Shown here piece after piece: positions 8,092 to 16,528 of a stretch of DNA of 64,000 nt. This stretch comes from Pelosinus sp. UFO1 (GTDB lineage: Bacteria; Bacillota; Negativicutes; DSM-13327): positions 3,216,001 to 3,280,000 of the forward strand of contig NZ_CP008852.1 in assembly GCF_000725345.1 (NCBI RefSeq), in the 5' to 3' direction. The notes under the pieces were generated by a model. The model was not told the origin of the DNA, ran no database searches, and was given only the letters and a program-made list of their open reading frames with translations. The translations under genes were made by a program, and so were the position numbers. Positions within the stretch are counted from its first letter, which is position 1. Every line of letters begins with the position of its first letter.

Positions 8092-9546
8092 TTACTTGTT
8101 AGGTCTGCCGACTAAGCGACCTTTTGAAATGGCATAAATGTCATCAATAACCATTTGGAAACTTGCTTTACGGCCTTCAGCTTTAGCACGCTCATCAATT
8201 TTACCTTTATGGAAATCAATTATATCTTGCGTGAATGGCAGATTTCCTACATCAAATAAACGTACAGCGCCATTATTATCACGAGCTGGCAAAATTTTAT
8301 TCAATGAATATTGGCTAGGAGCGAATGGTACGTCAAGTACGCCTGCTTCAAAAGCACGAACGCTGCCGACTGCATAATCTCCGTTACCAAGTGCAAATAC
8401 TTTATCTAAAATACAACGTGTTTCCGCTTTGATCATCGCTACTTCTATATCTACTTCTGCAGTCATAGGGAATGGCTGATCTGCCAGCATATTAATTAAT
8501 TGTTTTGTTGCACGAAGCCCCATAGCATTCGCTTCTTTGGTTGGAATACCTAAAGCTTCATGAGGAGTCTTAACGATAACTTTTGTAGCTTTCGCTAATG
8601 CAGCAGCTGCCGCACCCCAAGAAATTACAGCAAAAGCCTTCGCTTCATCTTGCGGGAAGCCCCCCATCCATTGATGGAATACAGTTGTTAATACACAATC
8701 GCCATAACCGTGTTTTGCTAAATATTCTTCAGCCAATTGTTCCAATGCTTTAATGGCTGCGACATCCTGGAACAAGTTACCACATTGGCCATAGCCCAAA
8801 GTGATATTTTTAACACCTTGTTCAGCTGCTAAAATACCTTCGATAATAGCTACTGCATGGGAAACACAAGGTGGTACTAAGGTACCAGTTAATGGTCCAA
8901 ATGGCTCACGATTAATTTCAATACCATGCTCTGCATAAATACCCACTAAGCGGTCATTATACTGCCAGTCTAAAATTGTTTTTTCTAACGATACACTTTT
9001 TGCATAAGGGATATTGTAGGAAATACCGCCACCTTCGTAGGAGGTAAAACCACCAGCCAAAGTAATTTCCGTTAATAAACGAGCATCAGGAGTACCATGA
9101 CGTACTTGTAAAGGACCATCAACACTTTCTACTAATTTACGTACACCATGAACACCATGATTTACTGCAGGAAAGCCATTAAGTAGAGAACGACCAGCTT
9201 TCATGCTTTCTTCAATCGCATTAGCACAATTTTCGTATTGATTTTGACGAGTATAACTATCAATAGTAGTAGGCAGAAGATCAGCTTCCCCTTCTTTACG
9301 TAAGAAATTTAGAAGATTAATATGTTCATCTAATAACGCTACCCCTGCTCTAGGTTGTGTTAATGTTTCACCATTCTTTTTCGCTTTTACTAAACGTTTT
9401 GCAAAATGTTTTTTAGCTGGAATCGTTTCATGATATTTTACGGCTTCCTCAAAATTTACATCTGCACCTGTTGGCCAATGATTTATAATCTCTTTGCGTA
9501 CAGCATAAAATTCATCATGGGTCCACTTCTTATTTTTTAATTCCAC
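8092..9546 (-). CDS. glmE: Glutamate mutase epsilon (E) subunit
   Basis: Catalytic TIM-barrel subunit of adenosylcobalamin-dependent glutamate mutase, which rearranges L-glutamate to (2S,3S)-3-methylaspartate by a radical mechanism. The 484-residue length matches MutE/GlmE of clostridia, and blocks such as [33 protein letters not shown] and LGYGQCGNL are characteristic. It starts with GTG at 9546, GGAGG 8 nt before, and 5 nt after the end of mutL. The neighbours encode the B12-binding subunit and the reactivating factor, so the whole mutase system is in one operon. Confidence 0.95.
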   Translation of the reverse strand: MELKNKKWTHDEFYAVRKEIINHWPTGADVNFEEAVKYHETIPAKKHFAKRLVKAKKNGETLTQPRAGVALLDEHINLLNFLRKEGEADLLPTTIDSYTRQNQYENCANAIEESMKAGRSLLNGFPAVNHGVHGVRKLVESVDGPLQVRHGTPDARLLTEITLAGGFTSYEGGGISYNIPYAKSVSLEKTILDWQYNDRLVGIYAEHGIEINREPFGPLTGTLVPPCVSHAVAIIEGILAAEQGVKNITLGYGQCGNLFQDVAAIKALEQLAEEYLAKHGYGDCVLTTVFHQWMGGFPQDEAKAFAVISWGAAAAALAKATKVIVKTPHEALGIPTKEANAMGLRATKQLINMLADQPFPMTAEVDIEVAMIKAETRCILDKVFALGNGDYAVGSVRAFEAGVLDVPFAPSQYSLNKILPARDNNGAVRLFDVGNLPFTQDIIDFHKGKIDERAKAEGRKASFQMVIDDIYAISKGRLVGRPNK

Positions 9547-9551
9547 AACTG

Positions 9552-10934
9552 TTACCTCCGCACAATATATTTTTTCATCATTCTTACTGCAATATCAGGA
9601 TATTCTTCACCTAACAGCCCCATAGATGCCATAATATAGTCTTCGTCAATTAAGAACTTAGGACATCCTGGTTTTAACATAGTCGGTGTACTTTCGCTAT
9701 ATGTCGCGCCTTTTAAAATCTCATTGGGTTGTTCATGGTGGACAATCACACCACCAGTTCCTACCACTGTTTGTACCTCACTTAGGTCTTTCCCTTTTTG
9801 TACATAAGCGGAACCAGCTAGAGTAAATACAGTTTCAAGTTGTCCGACATGACGTTCTACCGCCAAGCAGGTACAAACTCTCCCCATAGAAATTTCCACT
9901 TTTCTTTCTACATCATTTTGCGGTAAATATTCGATATTTTCTTCAACTTTTTTCACATAGGCTGCTACATCGTCTTCAGAAACGCCCGCATAATCTGCAA
10001 TTCTTTTTACACTGGCTGCTCTGACTAAGGCTGTTGCGCTATAGCGCATTCCTAGGTCGCCTTCTACTGTACGTTTAGCAAAGGGTTCTGGCAGGCCTCT
10101 TAGGGCAACATTGTTTTTGGTTGGATCACCTTTGGCTATAGAATATACATCCGTAGTGGCCCCGCCAATATCAATTACCATAAGATCTCCCAAACCTGAT
10201 TCGTACTGGGTACCTTTTCCTAATAATTCAGCAGCCTTTAGCACTGCAGCTGGTGTTGGCATCACCATGCGGTCCACAAATTGATTCGCCCGGTTGAGAC
10301 CCTTTGCTTCCACAATACGTCTTAAAAACACACCGCGGATAGTTTCTCGGGCTGGCTCAATATTTAATTCATTTAGCTTAGGCATTACATTTTCTGTATG
10401 TACCACCTCTGTCATACTTTCGGATAAAATTCTAACAACCTGTGGTGCTACAGACTTATTACCTGCTACAATGACGGGAATATCTTTACCAAGATTCGTC
10501 AGCATTCTGGCGTTATGCAATATAACTTCCTTATTACCACCATCTGTACCGCCAGCCAATAAAATAATTTCAGGATTTAAATCAGCTATTTCTTTTATTT
10601 CATATTCATTTAATTCATTACCATAAACACCCATTATCTTGGCACCAGCCCCTAAAGCAGCTCTTTTAGCTGCTTCCGCTGTAAGTTCAGGGACTAATCC
10701 GACGGCTACCATTTTCAAGCCACCAGCTGCACTAGAACATCCTAATACCTTTATAAATTCAAGCTTACCAGTTTTTGAAAATAATTCGCCTAAAGCTTGA
10801 TTAAGTCCTTCCATAATATCAGTTTCTACAGTGGTAATACCACGAGCAGTACCTAATACTATTTCTTTTTCAATATCCACTGCGGTAATCTTGGTGTAGG
10901 TACTACCAAAATCAATCAGTAAAATATTTTTCAT
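9552..10934 (-). CDS. mutL: Glutamate mutase reactivating/accessory protein MutL
   Basis: ATPase of the actin/Hsp70 fold found between the S and E genes of glutamate mutase operons. It is thought to exchange damaged cobalamin and so keep the mutase active. Phosphate-binding motifs are [10 protein letters not shown] near residue 5 and [14 protein letters not shown] in the middle, with [12 protein letters not shown] between them. The length (460) is normal for MutL/GlmL. I chose the ATG at 10934 (AAGGGAG 8 nt upstream) over the adjacent GTG at 10937. This is not the DNA mismatch-repair MutL despite the shared symbol. Confidence 0.92.
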   Translation of the reverse strand: MKNILLIDFGSTYTKITAVDIEKEIVLGTARGITTVETDIMEGLNQALGELFSKTGKLEFIKVLGCSSAAGGLKMVAVGLVPELTAEAAKRAALGAGAKIMGVYGNELNEYEIKEIADLNPEIILLAGGTDGGNKEVILHNARMLTNLGKDIPVIVAGNKSVAPQVVRILSESMTEVVHTENVMPKLNELNIEPARETIRGVFLRRIVEAKGLNRANQFVDRMVMPTPAAVLKAAELLGKGTQYESGLGDLMVIDIGGATTDVYSIAKGDPTKNNVALRGLPEPFAKRTVEGDLGMRYSATALVRAASVKRIADYAGVSEDDVAAYVKKVEENIEYLPQNDVERKVEISMGRVCTCLAVERHVGQLETVFTLAGSAYVQKGKDLSEVQTVVGTGGVIVHHEQPNEILKGATYSESTPTMLKPGCPKFLIDEDYIMASMGLLGEEYPDIAVRMMKKYIVRR

Positions 10935-10947
10935 CACAAAGACTCCC

Positions 10948-11364
10948 TTACATACCTAAATCATTCTTTAAATCAATCACGACTTGATCTGGAAGTATGC
11001 CTGGCTCATATACTCTGTCATAACCCATTTCAATAAATTTATTGTGTACTTCAGTAAAATCAGTTTTACCAACTACCAAATTACCACCAACGTACAAGAG
11101 AATATCGCCTAGACCAGCCTCACGACAACGATCTTTCAATCCACGGCAATCAATTTCTCCATGTCCATAAAGAGATGCTACTAGAATAGCCTTTGCATCT
11201 GTTTCAATAGCGGCATTTACAAACTCTTCTTGTGGAACGAGTACCCCTAAATTGATTACTTCAAATCCTGCGGCACTTAACGCATAATTTAAAATTTTGT
11301 TACCCACAGCGTGACAATCGGCTCCAATAACTCCCAAAACCACTTTAACTTTACTGTTTTCCAT
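10948..11364 (-). CDS. glmS: Glutamate mutase sigma (S) subunit, cobalamin-binding
   Basis: Small B12-binding subunit (138 residues) of glutamate mutase. It carries the base-off/His-on motif D16-x-H18-x-x-G21 in the string [12 protein letters not shown], where the histidine coordinates cobalt, followed by LYGHGE and the GGNLVVG loop. The frame is open up to 11412, but the ATG at 11364 has AAAGGAG 8 nt upstream and gives the normal MutS length, so the longer N-terminus is rejected. It is the first enzyme gene after the regulator. Not related to glucosamine synthase GlmS or mismatch MutS. Confidence 0.94.
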   Translation of the reverse strand: MENSKVKVVLGVIGADCHAVGNKILNYALSAAGFEVINLGVLVPQEEFVNAAIETDAKAILVASLYGHGEIDCRGLKDRCREAGLGDILLYVGGNLVVGKTDFTEVHNKFIEMGYDRVYEPGILPDQVVIDLKNDLGM

Positions 11365-11412
11365 CCTAACTACTCCTTTGTCATTAAATTCTACATGTAG
11401 TATTTTCATCAT

Positions 11413-12369
11413 TTAGAGTGCCTGGCTAATCAATTTCATCATAACCTGATTTAAAGATCCACGATCAATTTCATAATAGAAAGTAATAACTTCGTGAACA
11501 TCACTAACCATTTGGCGTACGAGCATCTCACGCTCTTCACTAACAATTACTACCTTATAATCAGCAATAAAAGCACTTACCTCTGCATAGTCACTTGATT
11601 GTATCACTTTAAAATCTAGGTGATTGATCGCCGTTTTTTCCAATAACTTCTTTAGATTAGCTACGAATTCATTGGATTTCGCTACAATTGGCACTTGGGT
11701 ATTGGCAGGTAAGCGAGCTAATTTGATAACCGCTTCCAGATTTGGTACAGTAGCTACCCCAATGACCTTGTGTGCATTACCCATTAAACCAACTACTGTT
11801 GTTTGGTGCACCAGAGTAGTAACAACCAAATCACATGCCTGTAATAATTCAATAGGTATTTTTCCTGCTACTAATTCAGATAATATTACCGTTTCAAAAC
11901 GCACATTTGCAATTTGCCCAATCTGATTAATAAAACGTTGAATATATTCTGAAGCACAGTCGACGACAGCTACTCGCAGCTCTTTTACTGCTTGATTTTT
12001 CTCTATAGCTCGTATACTGGCAATAGCAGCAAATTGATCCACTGTAAAACCTAGTTCTACTACTTTGGACATTGCCTCATCAATAATTTTAACCAGTCGT
12101 TCTCTTTTGCCGCCCACTACTGTGTCGTTTGCATCATCAGTAGTGTTTTTCACATAAGTTCCCCGCCCTTGCTGTGCTTCCAGCACACCTTCAAGCAGCA
12201 ATTCCTTATACGCGGCACTCACAGTATTCCGACTGACTTCCAATATAGTGGATAATTCTCGCTCAGTTGGAATCTTGGCTCCAGGAAGATACTCTCCAGA
12301 TTTTATTTTGTCCAAAACATAACTTTTAATCTGCAAATAGATTGGAATACCCACTCGCTGTAAAATCAT
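11413..12369 (-). CDS. GntR-family transcriptional regulator of the glutamate mutase operon
   Basis: Winged-helix GntR domain at residues 8-75 (GIPIYLQIKSYVLDKIKSG, then GAKIPTERELSTILEVSRNT), like YtrA/MocR-type members. The rest of the 318 residues is not an aminotransferase, UTRA or FadR domain that I recognise; it looks like a Rossmann-type ligand-binding domain. It is the first gene of the operon, with the glmS ribosome site just after its stop, and a palindrome (12383-12410) sits just upstream of its start. It probably controls the pathway and itself, perhaps in response to glutamate or an intermediate (inference). The ATG at 12369 has GGAAGGTG 5 nt upstream; a TTG at 12384 is less likely. 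Confidence 0.82.
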   Translation of the reverse strand: MILQRVGIPIYLQIKSYVLDKIKSGEYLPGAKIPTERELSTILEVSRNTVSAAYKELLLEGVLEAQQGRGTYVKNTTDDANDTVVGGKRERLVKIIDEAMSKVVELGFTVDQFAAIASIRAIEKNQAVKELRVAVVDCASEYIQRFINQIGQIANVRFETVILSELVAGKIPIELLQACDLVVTTLVHQTTVVGLMGNAHKVIGVATVPNLEAVIKLARLPANTQVPIVAKSNEFVANLKKLLEKTAINHLDFKVIQSSDYAEVSAFIADYKVVIVSEEREMLVRQMVSDVHEVITFYYEIDRGSLNQVMMKLISQAL

Positions 12370-12382
12370 TTCTGCACCTTCC

Positions 12383-12410
12383 AAATTGGATTAATCCATT
12401 GATCCAATTT
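12383..12410 (-). promoter_or_regulatory. Palindromic operator candidate upstream of the GntR gene
   Basis: Perfect 9-bp arms AAATTGGAT (12383-12391) and ATCCAATTT (12402-12410) with a 10-nt spacer. It lies 14 nt upstream of the regulator start in the otherwise gene-free promoter region, where an autoregulating GntR protein would bind. Binding is inference. Confidence 0.5.
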
Positions 12411-12567
12411 ATTGTTCATGTCTTATTATGTCATATCTTTTAACAAAAGGCAATATCTTTTTTACTAAATTGGGTAAAGAATCTGAAAAATCTAATTGTT
12501 AATTTTGTATCCTTGTTCTATAAATAAATCATAGATTTTATTATTAAATACTAGGATACCTATCAAA

Positions 12568-12616
12568 TAAAGGGTCCATGTTAACTCAGCACTAGGCTGG
12601 TAACATGGACCCTTTA
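12568..12616 (-). terminator. Terminator of the asparaginase gene
   Basis: A 16-bp perfect stem (TAAAGGGTCCATGTTA and complement) closes a 17-nt loop that can pair further. It is followed on the minus strand by a T-rich run and lies 44 nt after the asparaginase stop, before the promoter region of the GntR operon. Confidence 0.8.
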
Positions 12617-12659
12617 TACTTTTAGCTATTCTTCTATTTAGAATTTACTTAAAAGCTTT

Positions 12660-13742
12660 TTAATATTCCCAAAACATCCGTTGGATTTCTTTTACATCAT
12701 TTGTTTTGGTGAGCGCTAGCATCAATAATATGCGGGCCTTTTGAGGATTTAAGTTATCACTAGCGATGAAACCATATTTATCATCATCTGCTTCCCCATT
12801 GCGAGCAATAATGCCGCTGCCAACGCGAGCACTTCTTACTACTACTACACCTTTTTTAAGAGCATTTTCAATTGCTGGGTATTCCGCTTTACCAATACTA
12901 CCATCACCAGTTCCAGCATGGACAATACCTTTTGCGTCTGCATGTACAGCAGCATCAATCATCGTACCAGCGTTACCAGCATAGTGGTAAACAATATCAA
13001 CACGAGGTAGCGTAGTCAAGTTCGTAACATCAAATTCTGTAGCAGTAGTATTTTTACGTAAGGATTGGCGATAGAATACAGGTTTGTCACCCGTGAAAAC
13101 ACCAAGTGCACCAATAATAGGAGCTTGGAAGGTATCTACGCGGTCCGTAATTGTCTTTGTTACTTCCCGACCAGCATTAATGGTATCGTTAAGCATAACC
13201 ATTACACCTTTACCAGCAGCTTCCTTTGTACCAGCAAGAATTACAGCACGGTACAGATTGAGAGGACCATCAGCACTCATAGCGGTGCCAGGACGCATGG
13301 ATCCAACTAGGACAACAGGTTTATCACTTTTTACCACTAAATCAAGGAAATATGCAGTTTCTTCTAATGTATCAGTACCATGAGTAATAACAATACCATC
13401 TACATTATCTTGAGCAAGAAGTTGATTAACGCGTTTTGCTAAAGTAAGCCAAATGTCCATTGTCATGCTTTCACTAGCAATTTGAGCCACTTGCTCTCCG
13501 CTTACATTTGCCACCTTTGTAAGCTCAGGAACGTTGGAAATAAGCTTGTCTACCGGGGTTACAGCAGCGGTGTAACCAACTGTTGTGGTACTAGTAACAC
13601 CTGCACCTGCAATGGTGCCTCCAGTCGCAAGAATTACAATATTAGGTTTTGCTGGGGCCTCTGCCGCAAGCACGACAGCTTGAAAACTAAAAACCAGTAG
13701 ACATAATGTAACGAAAATTCCTAGGATGCGTTTGTTAATCAT
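12660..13742 (-). CDS. ansB: Type II L-asparaginase, exported
   Basis: Hydrolyses asparagine to aspartate and ammonia outside the cytoplasm. The N-terminus (MINKRILGIF, then VTLCLLVFSFQAVVLA) is a classic signal peptide, with cleavage likely after VVLA at residue 26. Both active-site signatures are present: ATGGTIAG (39-46) and THGTDT (120-125), giving the nucleophilic Thr43 and the Thr123-Asp124 pair. The length of 360 fits the secreted class. It has its own promoter region and terminator. Its product would feed aspartase and the symporter encoded nearby. Confidence 0.94.
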   Translation of the reverse strand: MINKRILGIFVTLCLLVFSFQAVVLAAEAPAKPNIVILATGGTIAGAGVTSTTTVGYTAAVTPVDKLISNVPELTKVANVSGEQVAQIASESMTMDIWLTLAKRVNQLLAQDNVDGIVITHGTDTLEETAYFLDLVVKSDKPVVLVGSMRPGTAMSADGPLNLYRAVILAGTKEAAGKGVMVMLNDTINAGREVTKTITDRVDTFQAPIIGALGVFTGDKPVFYRQSLRKNTTATEFDVTNLTTLPRVDIVYHYAGNAGTMIDAAVHADAKGIVHAGTGDGSIGKAEYPAIENALKKGVVVVRSARVGSGIIARNGEADDDKYGFIASDNLNPQKARILLMLALTKTNDVKEIQRMFWEY

Positions 13743-13766
13743 AATACCACTCCTCTTTAAAAATTT

Positions 13767-13789
13767 TTAATCGTCAATTTGACAATTAA
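13767..13789 (-). promoter_or_regulatory. Inverted repeat upstream of asparaginase
   Basis: Arms TTAATCGTCAA and TTGACAATTAA pair at 10 of 11 positions, 25 nt upstream of the asparaginase start. A protein-binding site is plausible, perhaps for the neighbouring GlnL-like regulator, but nothing in the sequence ties it to that regulator. Confidence 0.35.
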
Positions 13790-13883
13790 ATAGTATTTCT
13801 TCAGTACTTTTGTAAATCCTTCCAACCTAAGTAGACAATTTTATAAAATTTTAAATTTTCAATTAAATATATACAAAAATAAT

Positions 13884-13920
13884 GATCCTAACTACTTACA
13901 CTCAGGTAGTAGCCAGGATC
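13884..13920 (-). terminator. Terminator of the GlnL-like regulator gene
   Basis: GATCCT...AGGATC and CTAC/GTAG segments form an imperfect stem, followed on the minus strand by ATTATTTTTG. It lies 5 nt after the response-regulator stop. Confidence 0.7.
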
Positions 13921-13925
13921 GAGCT

Positions 13926-14783
13926 TTAATGTTCAGCAATAAACAATAAACCTTCAATAAACTTCTTTACATTGATTTTTCCACGGTATTGACTTTTTCC
14001 TTGAATAAAATTCATTTCTTGCCTTACCTCTTTGAAGTCAAATAAGGAAGAACTATGAGATTGGAATGTTTCATTATAGTAATCATCAATTCCAACATTG
14101 GCAAGGTTGTGCAGCCCTTTCATAGTGGTGCGTCGCACACGTTGTTCAATGGATTTTGCATCTTGTCCTAATTCTTCTGCCATTTCCTGATATATATCAA
14201 TTAATTGATAGGACTTGCTTTCCGTTCCTTGCTTAATAAGTAACTGTACCATCCGGTAAATATCCTTTACCCCCGCCTCCCCAATGATTCCTAGATCCGA
14301 GAACACTTTGTAAATACGGCTCTTTTGTGTATTTTTAGCCCCCTCATCCACTGTCCGAACATGGGAAAACTGTGAAATGGTCTCTTGCATTAAAGACATA
14401 AGCTGTTTCAATTTTCGATGTTCTCGCACTTTATTAATAACAGAGACAGTTTCGATTACATTAATTGGCTTATGTATAAAAAATTCGATCCCCGCTTTGT
14501 AAGCCTGGGTAATTAGCTGTTCACTAGTGGCCTCTGAAACCATAATAAAAGAGGTGTTCGTTCCGGCTGCTGTCACTTTTTCAATTAATTTTACGCCATC
14601 TTGTCCTGGCAGCAGTAAATCAACTAGTGCAATGTCAGGCTGACATTCTTGTATCACTTTTTCCCCTTTTAATCCATCATTGCACTCCTCAATTACGACT
14701 CCTAATTCATTTTGTTTAATAATTCGTTGAAGTATCCTACAGATACCAGCATCATCATCCACAATTACAAAACGTAAGGACAT
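13926..14783 (-). CDS. Response regulator, GlnL (YcbB) type
   Basis: Receiver domain at residues 1-120 (acidic pocket in FVIVDDDAG, phospho-Asp in IALVDLLLPG, K in FIHKPIN). A C-terminal YcbB-type DNA-binding domain follows, as in Bacillus subtilis GlnL, which with its kinase GlnK responds to glutamine. The string YKAGIEFFIHKPIN is strongly GlnL-like. It pairs with the kinase gene upstream and sits beside a divergent glutamate/aspartate symporter and asparaginase, which are the probable targets. I chose the ATG at 14783 (TAGGTG 7 nt upstream); the upstream codons to 14825 are not supported. Length 285. Confidence 0.85.
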   Translation of the reverse strand: MSLRFVIVDDDAGICRILQRIIKQNELGVVIEECNDGLKGEKVIQECQPDIALVDLLLPGQDGVKLIEKVTAAGTNTSFIMVSEATSEQLITQAYKAGIEFFIHKPINVIETVSVINKVREHRKLKQLMSLMQETISQFSHVRTVDEGAKNTQKSRIYKVFSDLGIIGEAGVKDIYRMVQLLIKQGTESKSYQLIDIYQEMAEELGQDAKSIEQRVRRTTMKGLHNLANVGIDDYYNETFQSHSSSLFDFKEVRQEMNFIQGKSQYRGKINVKKFIEGLLFIAEH

Positions 14784-14886
14784 TGTAACGCACCTACTTT
14801 CTAATAAAAAAAATACCAATCCCAAATTCCGAATTGTTGTTTCACTAACAGCTAATACTATGAATTGGAATGAATTATTAAATTTG

Positions 14887-16233
14887 CTATTTATTCATGT
14901 CATTTCCCTCTACGATTATACTAGAGCGGGGAAGTGCAATAAAAAACCTAGTGCATATACCCGGATTCGATTCTACCCGAATAGTACCACCGAATAATTC
15001 AATATAATCTTTCACATGAGCTAAACCAAGCCCAGTTGATATTTTACCAGTCCGTGGTGAAAATTTTGTGGAATAGCCGGGGTTAAAAATCAAATCAAAC
15101 TCTTCTTGATCAATACCCGTGCCGTTATCTTCTACGCAAAAAAACACCTCATCCTTTGATGTGGTTTCCGTCACTCTAATCATTCCATTGTCACCGCAGG
15201 CCTCAATGGAGTTGATAAGTAGGTTGTCCAGTATAGAGACTAAAGTATAATGCCTGTCGGTAATAAAATCTTCTGTTTGTTCATAGGTCACACTAATTTT
15301 TTTATTTATGACATTAAGGTAGCGTATCGTATTTTGTTCAATAATATACAAAATATCAGACAGCTTTATCTCTTGCGCCTTACTTGTTGTCTTGAGAATG
15401 TTTTCAATTCCTGTCTTAACACGGTAATAATCTTTTTTCACCTCATGAATTTCTCTTGCAACTCCTAAAGCCTGGTCAGCTAATAATGGCTGGGCTTGAT
15501 GGATTTCTTGTTTTTGAGAATTCAATTGTGTATAAAGTAAATAGGCTTTTTCCATAACATCTTCAATGTCTTGGGATGATTTCTCAAGATAAAATAATTC
15601 GCTCTTCAATTTGGCTACCATAAGAGTCTGTTCAATGTAGCGTTCTGCTTGCTCATTAGCTAATATGAAAGATTGATACTGTTTTAACACATAGTAACCA
15701 ATGGTAGCTAAAATCGCTCTTACAACCGCTACTACTATAATACTGGGTAGAATCAGAGCAAATTTAGCAGGGATTAACTCTGAACGGAAGAGAAGCTCTA
15801 CCACATTACTGATAATATCAGTCATACTTAAAAGCAGAATCAATTCCAGTATATTATCGGTACGATCGCGAACCGATAATAGATAAAACAAGGAACCAAA
15901 GGAAATATAATATGCCAAAGCAGGTAAATTCGTTAAAATGGCACCTGTGTAGCTATTGGCACCCGATAAAAAGTCAATTGTTGTCCGAAAAATTAAAATT
16001 ACCAATCCTGTGATTACTGTGCCAGAAACGATGGGTAATTGTTCAAAGAATAATAAGAAGGTTGTCAATAATACAATAGCTAAGGTAAAACGAAAGTAAC
16101 TACCAAAAGGATAAATATATACTATGCTAGTTAAGGTTACAAGCAACACTGTGCTTAATAAGGGTTTCTTTTTTTCCCATACTTCTTTGATAAAATTGCT
16201 GACCTTATTCACTTTTTCTAAGAAAGAAACCAA
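14887..16233 (-). CDS. Sensor histidine kinase, GlnK (YcbA) type
   Basis: Membrane sensor with about six hydrophobic segments in residues 20-195, a coiled linker (about 200-270), and an HATPase domain at the C-terminus with N box (LINSIEACGD), G1 (DNGTGID) and G2 (STGLGLAHV). The phospho-accepting histidine box is degenerate, as in other GlnK/DcuS-like kinases. It lies directly before the GlnL-like regulator and divergent to the symporter. The frame is open to 16500 but has no good ATG. A TTG at 16233 with AAAAGGAG 10 nt upstream gives 448 residues and leaves a normal divergent promoter region, so I prefer it. Ligand is probably glutamate or glutamine (inference). Confidence 0.78.
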   Translation of the reverse strand: MVSFLEKVNKVSNFIKEVWEKKKPLLSTVLLVTLTSIVYIYPFGSYFRFTLAIVLLTTFLLFFEQLPIVSGTVITGLVILIFRTTIDFLSGANSYTGAILTNLPALAYYISFGSLFYLLSVRDRTDNILELILLLSMTDIISNVVELLFRSELIPAKFALILPSIIVVAVVRAILATIGYYVLKQYQSFILANEQAERYIEQTLMVAKLKSELFYLEKSSQDIEDVMEKAYLLYTQLNSQKQEIHQAQPLLADQALGVAREIHEVKKDYYRVKTGIENILKTTSKAQEIKLSDILYIIEQNTIRYLNVINKKISVTYEQTEDFITDRHYTLVSILDNLLINSIEACGDNGMIRVTETTSKDEVFFCVEDNGTGIDQEEFDLIFNPGYSTKFSPRTGKISTGLGLAHVKDYIELFGGTIRVESNPGICTRFFIALPRSSIIVEGNDMNK

Positions 16234-16323
16234 TTTGAACAATCTCCTTTTCCAGTCCTCTTCTTTTACTATTTCGACAGCTAAGAGTAGAACCCCTACT
16301 ACAATGCATACTATTTCTTTACA

Positions 16324-16353
16324 ATTCTGAATTGCATGATAATAATTCAGAAT
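16324..16353. promoter_or_regulatory. Operator candidate between kinase and symporter genes
   Basis: Perfect inverted repeat ATTCTGAATT (16324-16333) and AATTCAGAAT (16344-16353) with a 10-nt spacer. It overlaps a direct repeat (TGAATTGCATGAT and AGAATTGCATAAT). It is placed in the divergent intergenic region, suitable for control of either gene by the GlnL-like regulator (inference). Confidence 0.5.
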
Positions 16354-16455
16354 TGCATAATAACTTTTTGTTGTTTGCTGTAGTTTACTAATAGTCTCTA
16401 TATTATACTGAACGCAGTTAATATTGCAACAATCCCAAACTGGACGCAAAAGACA

Positions 16456-16490
16456 TTGACCAAGGCAATGCCTTGATCGATATATTATCC
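16456..16490 (+). promoter_or_regulatory. Likely sigma-A promoter of the symporter with internal palindrome
   Basis: TTGACC at 16456-16461 is a good -35, and A+T-rich hexamers (GATATA/TATATT, 16478-16487) can serve as -10. The spacer carries a perfect 7-1-7 palindrome CAAGGCAATGCCTTG (16461-16475), a natural repressor site. The -10 assignment is uncertain. Confidence 0.45.
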
Positions 16491-16528
16491 TTAGTAACAA
16501 GATATCAAATTAAAAGGGGGATTGCTTT

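Noticed and set aside
9552-11364. DNA mismatch repair mutS/mutL pair
   Set aside because: The names coincide only; the sequences are the cobalamin-binding subunit and the reactivating ATPase of glutamate mutase.
12660-13742. Shadow frames on the plus strand opposite asparaginase (13065-13383, 13482-13700)
   Set aside because: Antisense to a clear enzyme gene, no ribosome sites, no family likeness.
16234-16500. 89-codon N-terminal extension of the GlnK-like kinase
   Set aside because: It would fill the divergent promoter region, has cysteine-rich sequence unlike any sensor N-terminus, and lacks a ribosome site.
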